Of a stretch of DNA of 64,000 bases, positions 9,401 through 17,421 are shown piece by piece (position 1 is the first letter of the stretch; every line of letters begins with the position of its first letter). The stretch covers positions 124,001-188,000 of the forward strand of contig NZ_BONV01000024.1 in the NCBI RefSeq assembly GCF_016862895.1, read 5' to 3'. A program made the translations under genes and the position numbers. The stretch is from Planotetraspora kaengkrachanensis (GTDB taxonomy: Bacteria; Actinomycetota; Actinomycetes; Streptosporangiales; Streptosporangiaceae). Under the pieces are notes generated by a model. It was not told the origin of the DNA, made no database searches, and saw only the letters and a program-made list of their open reading frames with translations.

Positions 9401-9784
9401 GGGGGTGACCGGTTTCGACTTCGGCATTGCAAGGCAAGGGAAGCGGGCCGAGGACTGCGGACATAACCTCGTTAACACTGTGACCGCAAACCAATAAGTG
9501 CCAATAACATGCGCACTGAGGTCGGCCAGGACTCCCTGGCTCTCGCCGCCTAAGCAGCGAGTGACCTCTGTCAGCCCGGGAGCGCCTCCGGCCCGGATCT
9601 GACATCGCTAGGAGGCTCAACCGACCGACCCGGTCACGGGGTCGAGCGGGAAACCAAACAGTGACTGAGCCCGTCGGCGACTCGCCTGTGAGATCACCGG
9701 GGCTGAGAAAAGCGTAAACAGGCTGCGCCCGGAGAAGCCTCGTCTTGGTGTTGAAGGACGCGGGTTCGATTCCCGCCACCTCCA
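9401..9784 (+). ncRNA. ssrA: Transfer-messenger RNA (tmRNA)
   Basis: The 5' end GGGGGTG pairs with CACCTCC at the 3' end to form the tRNA-like acceptor stem. The 5' segment GGTTTCGACTTCG is the conserved tmRNA D-region, and the 3' end carries the T-arm with GGTTCGATTCC. No CCA is encoded; it would be added after processing, following the discriminator A9784. The tag reading frame runs from GCC 9500 to TAA 9551-9553 and encodes ANNMRTEVGQDSLALAA, ending in the protease-targeting ALAA. tmRNA with SmpB (encoded at 6736) rescues stalled ribosomes and tags the incomplete protein for degradation. The resume codon was chosen from the frame of the ALAA-stop; the exact first codon is inferred. Confidence 0.94.
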
Positions 9785-9816
9785 CGTGCGCGTCCGTGAG
9801 ACGCGTGGATCGCCGT

Positions 9817-9868
9817 AAGGGCGGTCGGTTTCGGCGATTTACCGCCGGATCGGCCGCCCTTGATTGTT
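9817..9868 (+). terminator. Terminator downstream of ssrA
   Basis: An 11-bp stem (9817-9827 with 9851-9861, one G-T pair) with a 23-base loop is followed by TGATTGTTT, a weak T-rich tail. It lies 33 bases after the tmRNA 3' end and is well placed to end its transcript. Confidence 0.65.
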
Positions 9869-9959
9869 TCTGGGATCCCGTCCCCTCGTGCGCGGTGAGG
9901 TTCCGGTCCCTGGCTAGAGTCGCTGTGGTGGTCCGCGGACGGAAGGAGACCGGGCGGCT

Positions 9960-10559
9960 GTGGACGAACGGGTGCGAGGCGGGACGGTTCCCGGCGACAG
10001 GGCGGGAGGCCGGCCGCGGGTCCTCGTGCGACGCGCGCTTCCCACAGAGCCCGCGGTGCGGGGCTCGGCGTCCCTGTTCATGACCGAGGCCGGGCGGCAG
10101 GGCATCCGGGCCGACCGGCGCATGGTGTACGTGGGACCTGAGCCCGCCTCCGAGCACGTCGCCCTCGCCCTGCGCGTCGAGCCCGGAGCCGAGGTCCTGG
10201 CCCGGCGCAAGATGATGCTGGCCGACGACGTGCCCGTCCGTGTCGCGACGAGTTACTTCCGGCTGGACCTCTTCGGCGGCACCCCGCTCTGCGACCCCGG
10301 GTTCGTACGGCCGAGCCTGCAGGCGGGGATCGAGGCGCTCGGGCACCGGTTCGGCCGGGCCGAGGAGCAGCTGACGGCCCGCCCGCCCACGGAGGCCGAG
10401 GCCGCCGTCCTGGAGCTCGACCCGGGTGAATGGGTCGTGCAGATCGTGCGAGCGGGGTATTCGGCCGAGGACGTGCCCATCCACGTGCTGGAGACCGTCT
10501 GCGCCGCGTCCCGCCACGTCTTCCCGATCGTCCAGGTGGCAGGCGCCGACGAGTTCTGA
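9960..10559 (+). CDS. UTRA-domain protein without a DNA-binding domain
   Basis: A 199-residue protein from GTG 9960, with GGAAGGAG at 9941-9948 as ribosome site and TAGAGT at 9915-9920 as a likely -10. From about residue 40 onward it matches the UTRA effector-binding domain of HutC-type GntR regulators: an RxMxxADDxPV..ATSYF core and a C-terminal AGYSAEDVPIHVLETV strand. The roughly 70-residue winged helix that normally precedes UTRA is missing; in its place is a short basic segment. It is either a stand-alone ligand sensor or the remnant of a GntR regulator. The upstream DNA up to the tmRNA terminator shows no helix-turn-helix coding in any frame. It is convergent with adenosine deaminase. 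Confidence 0.7.
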   Translation: MDERVRGGTVPGDRAGGRPRVLVRRALPTEPAVRGSASLFMTEAGRQGIRADRRMVYVGPEPASEHVALALRVEPGAEVLARRKMMLADDVPVRVATSYFRLDLFGGTPLCDPGFVRPSLQAGIEALGHRFGRAEEQLTARPPTEAEAAVLELDPGEWVVQIVRAGYSAEDVPIHVLETVCAASRHVFPIVQVAGADEF

Positions 10560-10578
10560 CCTCTCCGGTCGGGTCTCC

Positions 10579-11598
10579 TCAGCCGACGTACGCGTCGATC
10601 TCGGCGAGCAGGGCGGACTTGCCCTCGGCTCCGAGGAAGGAGGCCCGGACGGCGGACCGCGCCAGGTCGGCGATCCCGTTCCGGTCGAGGCCGAGCAGTT
10701 CGGCGGCGACCGCGTACTCCTGGTTGAGGGTCGTGCCGAACATCGGCGGGTCGTCGGAGTTGATCGTGATGGGGACTCCCGCCTTGACCAGCTCCGGCAG
10801 GGGGTGCTCGGCCATGGTGGGCACGACGCGGGTGCGGATGTTGGAGGTCGGGCAGACCTCGAGGGTGATGCCGTGGGTCACCAGGTGCTCCAGCAGGGCG
10901 GGGTCCTCCACGCTGTGCACACCGTGGCCGATCCGCTCGGCGCCAAGGTCGCGGATGGAGTCCCAGACCGTCTGTGCGCCGGTGCTCTCGCCCGCGTGCG
11001 GCACGGAGTGCAGGCCGGCGGCCCTGGCGGCGGAGAAGTGCGGGACGAACTGGCCGCGGGGCACGCCGATCTCCGGGCCGCCGAGGCCGAAGGAGATCAG
11101 CCCGTCGGGCCGCTGGTCGAGGGCGACGGACAACGTGCGGTCGGCGCCGGCGACGCCCGACTCCCCGGGAACGTCGAAGCACCAGCGCAGCACCGTGCCG
11201 AAGTCGGCCTCCACCCTCTTGCGCGCGTCCTCGATGACCTCGCAGAACTCGGCGTCCGCGAAGCCGCGCAGCAGATGCGTGTACGGGGTGACGGTGAGCT
11301 CGGCGTAACGCACCCGCTGCTCGGACAGGTCGCGGCCGACCCCGTGGATCAGGGCCCAGAGGTCGTCCGGCTCCCGGATGAGGTCCACGACGGCCAGATA
11401 GATCTCGATGAAGTGGGCGAAGTCGCGGAAGTCGAAGAACGACTCCAGCAGGGCGGGGTCGGCGGGAACGGGCGTCGACCCCTCGTGGCGCGCGGCCAGC
11501 TCGGCGACGATCCTCGGGGAGGCGGCGCCGACGTGGTGGACGTGCAGTTCGACCTTGGGCAGCCCGGCGATGAACTCGGTGATTTCAGGGGTGAGCAC
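10579..11598 (-). CDS. add: Adenosine deaminase
   Basis: A 339-residue amidohydrolase that hydrolyses adenosine (and deoxyadenosine) to inosine and ammonia in purine salvage. The metal-binding HVH pair is at residues 19-21, followed by the HAGES segment, the IGHGV histidine and the NSDDP aspartates, in the right order for the zinc-dependent ADA fold. The N-terminal LPKVELHVHHVGAASPRI is the variant seen in actinobacterial ADA rather than the E. coli HLDGS form. The length is normal. It stands alone, convergent with the UTRA gene (19 bp between stops) and in the same direction as the HtrA gene upstream of it. Confidence 0.92.
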   Translation of the reverse strand: MLTPEITEFIAGLPKVELHVHHVGAASPRIVAELAARHEGSTPVPADPALLESFFDFRDFAHFIEIYLAVVDLIREPDDLWALIHGVGRDLSEQRVRYAELTVTPYTHLLRGFADAEFCEVIEDARKRVEADFGTVLRWCFDVPGESGVAGADRTLSVALDQRPDGLISFGLGGPEIGVPRGQFVPHFSAARAAGLHSVPHAGESTGAQTVWDSIRDLGAERIGHGVHSVEDPALLEHLVTHGITLEVCPTSNIRTRVVPTMAEHPLPELVKAGVPITINSDDPPMFGTTLNQEYAVAAELLGLDRNGIADLARSAVRASFLGAEGKSALLAEIDAYVG

Positions 11599-11683
11599 GG
11601 CACGACCGTAACAAGGGCGTCGGGCCCATCACCAAGCGAAATCGGCGTTTCTCGCACTATTTTGTCAGGATTGTCCGGTCAAG

Positions 11684-12760
11684 CTAGCCGCTGGCCGGCA
11701 GCTCGCTGAGCTCGACCGTGACGGTGGTGGTCCGGCCGGTGGGGTGGAGGAGCTGGACCTTGACCCGGTTGCCCGGCTTCTGCGTGGCGAGCACCTGGGA
11801 CAGGGCGTTCGAGGTCGGCGTGGGAATGCCGTTGATGCTGACGATCACGTCGCCCGGCTTGATTCCGGCCTTCGTCGCCCCGCTGCCCGGCGTCACCGCG
11901 CCCACCACCGCCCCGATCGGGTTCCCGGCGGTGTCGACGGCCGTGCCCACGCGGACGCCCAGGGCGGCGCGGCGGCTGTTTATGACCCGGCCGTACTTGA
12001 TGATCTGCCCCGCGACGTCGGTGGCGGTGTCGCTCGGGATGGCGAAACCGATGCCGGGCGCCGCCCCCTGTTCGGGGTCGACCGCCGACAACGTCGGGAT
12101 GCCGATCACCTGCCCGGACAGGTCGACGAGCGCCCCTCCGCTGTTGCCCGGGTTGATGGGTGCCGACGTCTGGATGGCGTTGGTGATCGTGGCTCCCGGG
12201 GTGCCTTGCGGTCCCCGGCCGGACACCGTACGCCCGAGGGCGGACACGATGCCCTGGGTCACGCTGCCGGAGAAGCCCAGGGGGTTGCCCATGGCGAGCA
12301 CGATCTGGCCGACCTGAAGCTGCGCCGAGCGGCCGAAGGACGCCGGGGTGAGCCCACGGGCGTCCTCGACTCTGATCATCGCCAGGTCGCCGGCGCGGAA
12401 TGTGTTGACGAGGGTGGCCTTCCTCGGCTGCCCGCCGCTCGCGAGCGTGACCTGGAACTCCCGGGCCGTGCCCACGACATGGGCGTTCGTCACGATGTGG
12501 CCCATCGTGTCGTACACGATCCCGGAGCCGAGCCCCTGATCCGTGGTGATCTGGACGATGGACGGGAGGACCTTCTTGATGACCTGCTCGAGGGCGCTCT
12601 CGAGCGCGACCGCCTCGGGAGCGCCCGTCGGAGGTACGGACGTGGCGGTCGACCGTGCGGCGGGAGCGGTTCCCAGGTTGTCCGTGACGCCCCCGCAGGA
12701 GGAGATCGCGATCATGGCCAGCGCCGCCACGACGCGGGCGGCCCCCCGTGAGAAATCCAT
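11684..12760 (-). CDS. HtrA/DegP-type serine protease lipoprotein with PDZ domain
   Basis: A 358-residue S1C-family protease. The signal peptide ends in ISSC (Cys22), a lipobox, so the enzyme should be anchored outside the membrane. The trypsin-like domain carries the triad H94 (VTNAHVV), D125 (AGDLAMI) and S207 (PGNSGGAL). A PDZ domain (about 265-350) contains the carboxylate-binding-type GVRVG and GIKPGDVIVSING segments. HtrA proteins degrade or refold damaged secreted proteins. The gene is divergent from the acyl-CoA dehydrogenase gene across about 200 bp. Nothing looks truncated. Confidence 0.93.
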   Translation of the reverse strand: MDFSRGAARVVAALAMIAISSCGGVTDNLGTAPAARSTATSVPPTGAPEAVALESALEQVIKKVLPSIVQITTDQGLGSGIVYDTMGHIVTNAHVVGTAREFQVTLASGGQPRKATLVNTFRAGDLAMIRVEDARGLTPASFGRSAQLQVGQIVLAMGNPLGFSGSVTQGIVSALGRTVSGRGPQGTPGATITNAIQTSAPINPGNSGGALVDLSGQVIGIPTLSAVDPEQGAAPGIGFAIPSDTATDVAGQIIKYGRVINSRRAALGVRVGTAVDTAGNPIGAVVGAVTPGSGATKAGIKPGDVIVSINGIPTPTSNALSQVLATQKPGNRVKVQLLHPTGRTTTVTVELSELPASG

Positions 12761-12913
12761 GGTCCCTGTCTATCCGTGCAGGGGACGGGGATCCACGCAA
12801 CGCGCCAGCGGCGGATGCGGCGGTGACCAGGCCCGTTCCATTGAGAGGGCATTCGGCGAAGATCGCCGGAAGGCGGCTGAAGCGTGATGAAAGGACCGGC
12901 CTAGCCCGCGAAC

Positions 12914-12938
12914 CTAGTTCTAGAATATGGTTCTATAA
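12914..12938 (+). promoter_or_regulatory. Promoter with overlapping palindromes upstream of acyl-CoA dehydrogenase
   Basis: TAGAATATGGTTCTA (12921-12935) is an inverted repeat (TAGAA / TTCTA) resembling a KstR-type box with one extra base in the centre. TTCTAGAA (12918-12925) is a perfect palindrome overlapping it, and GTTCTAnAA occurs twice 13 bp apart (12917, 12930). TAGAAT at 12921-12926 can serve as a -10. A TetR-family operator controlling lipid or steroid oxidation is the likely reading. Confidence 0.5.
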
Positions 12939-12961
12939 GGGTCTAGTGGTGGAGGAATCAC

Positions 12962-15169
12962 ATGGCGATCGGGCTGAGCGAGGAGCACGAGGCGCTCCGC
13001 GAGTCGGTGGCGGGATGGGCCGAGCGGAACATTCCCGTCGAGGTGGTCCGCGGCGCCGTCGGCGAACTGAACGGCTCGGGCGCCGAGGAGCGGCCGGCCT
13101 TCTGGTCGGGTCTCGCCGACCAGGGCCTGCTCGGACTGCACATCCCCGAGGAGCACGGAGGTTCCGGCTACGGCCTGCTCGAGGCCGGCGTCGTGATCGA
13201 GACGCTGTCCGAGCGGGTGGCGCCCGGGCCACTGGTGCCGACCATCCTGGCGAGCGCGGCGATCCTCGCGTCCAGCGGCAAGGCGCACGCCGAACTGCTT
13301 CCCGGCCTCGCGGACGGCTCGCTGACCGGCGCGGTCGCGCTGGGAGGTGCCTTGACGGGGGTGCGCGAGGGGGGCACGCTGACGATCAGCGGCGCCGCCG
13401 AGCCCGTCCTCGGGGCCGCTCTCGCCGACGTGCTCGTCCTGCCGGTCTCGACGGACCTCGGTGAGGAATGGGTGGCGATCGACGCCGCGCAGGCGACGAT
13501 CACCCCGGTAAAGCCGCTCGACCTCACGCGCGGTGTCGCGAAGGTCGCGGTCGAGGCGCTGGCCGTACCGGAGGAGCGGATCCTCGACGGGCTCGAAGGC
13601 CCCGACGTGCTGAACCTCGCGGCGGTCGTCCTCGGCGCCGACGCGATCGGCGTCGCGGCGTGGTGCGTGGCGGCCGCGGCCGACTACGCGAAGGTGCGGG
13701 TCCAGTTCGGCCGGCCGATCGGGCAGTTCCAGGGCGTCAAGCACAAGCTCTCCCGGATGCTCGTCGCGCTTGAGCAGGCCAGGGCGACCGTCTGGGACGC
13801 CACGAGGGCGACCGGGGACGAACTCGCCTACGCCGCGGCGATCGCCGGGGTGACGGCTCCCGACGCGGCGGTCCAGTGCGCCAGGGACGCCATCCAGATC
13901 TTCGGCGGCATCGGCTACACCTTCGAGCACGAGGCGCACCTCTACTACCGGCGGGCGCTCACGGTCCGGGCGCTGCTCGGGTCGTCGGCGGACTGGGCCG
14001 AGACCGTCGCCTCGCTCGCGCTGGACGGTGTGACGCGCGAGATGGAGATCGACCTCCCCGAGGAGGCCGAGGCGCTGCGGGCCGACATCCGCGCCGAACT
14101 GGCGGAGATCGCGGCGCTCGAGGGCGTCGAGCAGAAGCGGGCGCTGGCAGCCGCCGGTTTCGTCATGCCGCACCTGCCGAAGCCGTGGGGCCGCAACGCC
14201 ACGCCGCTGGAGCAGGTGCTCATCCACCAGGAGATCCGAGCAGCCAAGATCAAGCTGCCACAGATGATCATCGGTGCGTGGGTGGTCCCCTCCATCGTGT
14301 CCTACGGCACGCCGGAGCAGCAGGAGCGGTTCCTGCCCAAGACGCTGAGCGGCGAGACGATCTGGTGCCAGTTGTTCTCTGAGCCCGGCGCGGGCTCCGA
14401 CCTCGCCTCACTGCAGATGAAGGCCGAGAAGGTCGAGGGCGGCTGGAAGCTCAACGGCCAGAAGATCTGGACGTCGGTCGCCCACGTCGCCGAATGGGGC
14501 ATCTGCATCGCCCGGTCGGACGGCTCCAAGCCCAAGCACGACGGCATCACCTACTTCCTCGTCGACATGAAGGGGCCGGGGGTCACCGTCCGGCCGCTGA
14601 CCGAGATGACGGGGGAGAACCTGTTCAACGAGGTCTTCCTCGACGACGTCTTCGTGCCGGACGACCTCGTGGTCGGCAACGTCGACGAAGGCTGGAAGGT
14701 GGCGCGCAACACGCTCTCCAACGAGCGCGTGTCGCTGTCGGCAGGTTCCGGCGGCACCGGCGCCTCGGTGCCCGACCTGGTCGGGCTGGTGGGCAGGCTC
14801 GGCCGGGAACTGACGCAGGTGGAGAGGGGCCGACTGGCCACCGTGGTGTGCGAGGGACACTCGATCAACGCGCTGTCCCTGCGCGTGACGCTCAAGCAGC
14901 TCGCGGGCGCGGAGCCCGGCGCCGACGCCTCGGTGCGCAAGCTGCTGTCCACCTCGCACGCGCAGCACGTGTCGGAGACGGCCGTCGACCTGCTCGGGGC
15001 CGGAGCGGTCATCGCGGCCGACTGGAAGCTCGGCGACGCCGGCTACTGGAACCGGGCCGTACTGGCCACCCGTGCGATGACGATCTACGGCGGGACGACC
15101 GAGGTGCAGCTCAACATCATCGGCGAGCGCATGCTGGGCCTGCCGCGCGACCCCGAGCCCGGCAAATAG
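12962..15169 (+). CDS. Tandem-fused acyl-CoA dehydrogenase (two ACAD units)
   Basis: A 735-residue protein made of two acyl-CoA dehydrogenase-like halves: residues 1 to about 345 (ending in the FGGIGYTFEHEAHLYYRRA segment) and about 365-735 (ending in YGGTTEVQLNIIGERMLGLPR). This double layout is known in actinobacterial FadE proteins of the FadE34/FadE6/FadE22 kind, some of which act on steroid side chains. It oxidises an acyl-CoA to the 2-enoyl-CoA using FAD and electron-transferring flavoprotein. The second half keeps the standard substrate and FAD regions better than the first. GGAGG at 12951-12955 serves the ATG. The substrate cannot be read from sequence; the operator-like palindromes upstream resemble those of steroid-catabolic genes. 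Confidence 0.88.
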   Translation: MAIGLSEEHEALRESVAGWAERNIPVEVVRGAVGELNGSGAEERPAFWSGLADQGLLGLHIPEEHGGSGYGLLEAGVVIETLSERVAPGPLVPTILASAAILASSGKAHAELLPGLADGSLTGAVALGGALTGVREGGTLTISGAAEPVLGAALADVLVLPVSTDLGEEWVAIDAAQATITPVKPLDLTRGVAKVAVEALAVPEERILDGLEGPDVLNLAAVVLGADAIGVAAWCVAAAADYAKVRVQFGRPIGQFQGVKHKLSRMLVALEQARATVWDATRATGDELAYAAAIAGVTAPDAAVQCARDAIQIFGGIGYTFEHEAHLYYRRALTVRALLGSSADWAETVASLALDGVTREMEIDLPEEAEALRADIRAELAEIAALEGVEQKRALAAAGFVMPHLPKPWGRNATPLEQVLIHQEIRAAKIKLPQMIIGAWVVPSIVSYGTPEQQERFLPKTLSGETIWCQLFSEPGAGSDLASLQMKAEKVEGGWKLNGQKIWTSVAHVAEWGICIARSDGSKPKHDGITYFLVDMKGPGVTVRPLTEMTGENLFNEVFLDDVFVPDDLVVGNVDEGWKVARNTLSNERVSLSAGSGGTGASVPDLVGLVGRLGRELTQVERGRLATVVCEGHSINALSLRVTLKQLAGAEPGADASVRKLLSTSHAQHVSETAVDLLGAGAVIAADWKLGDAGYWNRAVLATRAMTIYGGTTEVQLNIIGERMLGLPRDPEPGK

Positions 15170-15173
15170 TCTC

Positions 15174-15218
15174 GGCGGCCACGCGGCCGGGCTTCCCTCT
15201 TCCGGCCGCGTGACCGCC
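15174..15218 (+). terminator. 17-bp hairpin terminator after acyl-CoA dehydrogenase
   Basis: A stem of 17 bp with one mismatch (15174-15190 with 15202-15218) and an 11-base loop starts 4 bases after the stop codon. No T-tract is present. Confidence 0.75.
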
Positions 15219-15271
15219 GTGATAAGTCCGTCATGGCCTGTTCTGAAGGGATGAGCCCTAGCCTGTACGGC

Positions 15272-16873
15272 ATGCGGCCGTCCTCCAGTTTCGTGCGCAT
15301 CGCACCGGCCGCACTGGGGCTCGTCCTCGGCCTGCTCGCCCTGGGGCCGGCGCTCGGGCCGGGCTTCACGCTGCGCTACGACATGGTGTTCGTGCCCGGC
15401 CCGGTGTGGGGGTCGCACGGCGGCGGATTTCCCAGGGCGGTGCCGAGCGACCAGGTGGTCGCGCTCTTGTCGGCGATCCTTCCCGGGCAGATCGTGCAGA
15501 AGGTCCTCCTGGTGGGGATCTTCGTGCTGGCCGCCGCGGGGGCGGCGGCGCTCGTCCCCGCGGACAGGACGGCGGACAGGACGGCGGACGGGACGGCGGA
15601 CACGGCGGGCAGGACGGCCGCCCGCCTCGCGGCCGCCGCGTTCTACGCCTGGAACGCCTATCTGGCCCAACGATTGTTGCTGGGGCAGTGGGCGCTGCTC
15701 CTCGGCTTCGCGGGCCTTCCGTGGGCCGTGCGGGCGGCGGCCCGGGGCGGAGTGCTCCGCCTGGCCGCCGCACTGCTCCCGGCCGCCGTCGGGGGCTTCC
15801 AGGCGATGCTCGTGACCGCCGTGGCCGTGCTGCCGGTGGCGGTGTGGCGCACCGCGGACGGATGGCGGGCCCGGGCCCGAGCGCTCGCAGAGAGCGTGGC
15901 CACGATGGCGGTGCTCGGCCTGCCGTGGCTGGTGCCCGCCCTGCGCTCGGACGCGGTCGCCGATCCGGCCGGGGTCGCGGCGTTCGCGCCCAGAGCCGAC
16001 GGGCCGTTCGGGACGCTGGGCAGCCTGCTCTCGCTGGGCGGCATCTGGAACGCCGAGGCCGGGGTCCCTGGGCAGGGCTCCTGGGGGACGGCCACCGTCC
16101 GCCTCGCACTGACCGCCGTCGCCCTCGTCACGTTCGTACGGCAGGCTCGAAGCCGGTTGGAGGAGCGCGAGCCGTACGCCCGCGGTCTCGCGGTCGGCGC
16201 GGCTGCCGGGCTGGTCGTCGCGTGCACGGGGGCGTTCGCCCCGGGGGTCCTCCAGTGGCTGATGGGGGTGTGGCCGGGTTTCGGGCCCTTCCGTGACGGC
16301 CAGCTGTACATCGCCCCGTTCGCCCTGGTGCTGGCCGTCGGGTTCGCCGCGGCGGTGGCCTGGCTGGACCGGGCCGTGCTCGGCCGGTTCGCCGTCGCGG
16401 CGGTCGCCGTGCCCGTGCTCGTCCTGCCGACCTTCGCCCTGGGGGCCTTCGGGAGGCTCGGTTCGGCCGAGTATCCGGACGGGTGGCGGGCCGTACAGGC
16501 GATCGTCAACCGGGATCCGGCGCCCGGCGCGCTGGTGACGCTGCCCTGGGGGGCCTACCGGGCGTTCGGCTGGAACGGCGGCCGGGTGGTGCTCGACCCG
16601 GCGACCAAGGCGTTCGCGCGACGGGTCGTGTGGGACGACGCGCTGGTGGTGGGTCTTCCCGGCGGCGGGCGTATCCGGGTGGCCTCGGAGGATCCGCTGA
16701 ACCGCAGAATCGGGGCCGTGGTCGCCGGCGGAGGTCCGTTGACCACGGCGTTCGCCGCCGAAGGGGTGCGTTATGTCCTGGTGGAAGGACAAAACCAGAA
16801 CGCGTTCCTATCTCGCCTACCTGGAGCGATTCCCGTCTGGCGGGACGGCGAACTGCTCTTGATGCGGTTGTGA
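15272..16873 (+). CDS. Polytopic membrane protein, probable GT-C-like envelope protein
   Basis: A 533-residue protein with about ten hydrophobic helices and a C-terminal extracytoplasmic part (about 410-533). ATG 15272 was preferred over the upstream in-frame ATG 15233: TAGCCT (15259-15264) ends seven bases before it, consistent with a leaderless message. The first loop holds an aspartate (LRYDMVFVPG), as in GT-C enzymes, but I see no clear catalytic signature. The protein sits beside an AftD-like arabinofuranosyltransferase and a GT4 enzyme, so a role in surface polysaccharide assembly is likely. The substrate is unknown. The low-complexity repeat ADRTADRTADGTADTAGRT near residue 95 is an unusual cytosolic loop. 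Confidence 0.7.
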   Translation: MRPSSSFVRIAPAALGLVLGLLALGPALGPGFTLRYDMVFVPGPVWGSHGGGFPRAVPSDQVVALLSAILPGQIVQKVLLVGIFVLAAAGAAALVPADRTADRTADGTADTAGRTAARLAAAAFYAWNAYLAQRLLLGQWALLLGFAGLPWAVRAAARGGVLRLAAALLPAAVGGFQAMLVTAVAVLPVAVWRTADGWRARARALAESVATMAVLGLPWLVPALRSDAVADPAGVAAFAPRADGPFGTLGSLLSLGGIWNAEAGVPGQGSWGTATVRLALTAVALVTFVRQARSRLEEREPYARGLAVGAAAGLVVACTGAFAPGVLQWLMGVWPGFGPFRDGQLYIAPFALVLAVGFAAAVAWLDRAVLGRFAVAAVAVPVLVLPTFALGAFGRLGSAEYPDGWRAVQAIVNRDPAPGALVTLPWGAYRAFGWNGGRVVLDPATKAFARRVVWDDALVVGLPGGGRIRVASEDPLNRRIGAVVAGGGPLTTAFAAEGVRYVLVEGQNQNAFLSRLPGAIPVWRDGELLLMRL

Positions 16874-17012
16874 GCCGGTTCCCACCATTTTTGTGTGCAA
16901 TACCCGTGAGTAACGTTTTTCATCACGGTTTGACGAATGCTATGGATTATGACCTGGATCACGTTCTAGTCTCGGCCCACTGCGGATTCCGCACGTGGAG
17001 GGAGAAGCATTC

Positions 17013-17144
17013 GTGTTGAAAGTGCTGGCCGCTTTGGTGATCGGGGCCGTACTCGCCGGCCTCGCCTCGGTGGCGGTGGTCAACGTGGCTTCGCCCGCCC
17101 CGGCCCCGCCGAACAAGCCTCTTTACAACTACGGCGGCAGGTGA
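17013..17144 (+). CDS. Very small membrane/secreted protein, DUF2613-like
   Basis: A 43-residue protein from GTG 17013 with GGAGGGAG at 16997-17004 as ribosome site. It has one hydrophobic helix (about residues 3-27), a Pro/Ala-rich stretch and the ending PLYNYGGR. Small actinobacterial proteins of the DUF2613 family have this layout (single helix, then a short tail ending in a YG.R-like motif). I recall such genes near arabinosyltransferase genes, but that memory is unverified. It may be a subunit or regulator of the glycan machinery. It is below the size usually predicted by automatic gene finding and is easily missed. Confidence 0.65.
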   Translation: MLKVLAALVIGAVLAGLASVAVVNVASPAPAPPNKPLYNYGGR

Positions 17145-17182
17145 GCCGGCGGGCTCTCCTTCCCCGGTGGCCGTCCTACTGA

Positions 17183-17217
17183 GGAGCGGCCTGCCTGACG
17201 GGCCGTGCCGCCGCTCC
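17183..17217 (+). terminator. Hairpin after the small membrane protein gene
   Basis: An 8-bp perfect stem (17183-17190 with 17210-17217) with a 19-base loop lies 39 bases after the stop. The remaining bases up to 17421 contain no further gene that I can support. Confidence 0.5.
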
Positions 17218-17421
17218 GGCGGCGGTGACGGCGCGGACAGCCGATGAGTCACCGGCGGACGGACCCGGTCGTGCCGGGTCCTCATTCCGCCATGCCCGGA
17301 TCCGGGTCTCCGTCGCCGCTCGCCGTCCCGTTCCCCGTCCTTTCCAGTGTCCTTTCCAGCGTCCCTGCGACCCGCGACCGCGTCGGGATCGCCACGCGAG
17401 GTGTCACCCGAAGGAGTGGTA

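Noticed and set aside
9401-10560. Integrated element at the tmRNA 3' end
   Set aside because: The tmRNA end is a common integration site, but no integrase, no second copy of the 3' end and no phage-like genes follow.
12920-14227. Long minus-strand open frame opposite the acyl-CoA dehydrogenase (435 codons), and similar ones such as 14408-16792 and 20406-22568
   Set aside because: They are antisense shadows produced by high GC; their translations are Arg/Gly/Pro/His-rich without domain signatures, while the plus-strand products are clear family members.
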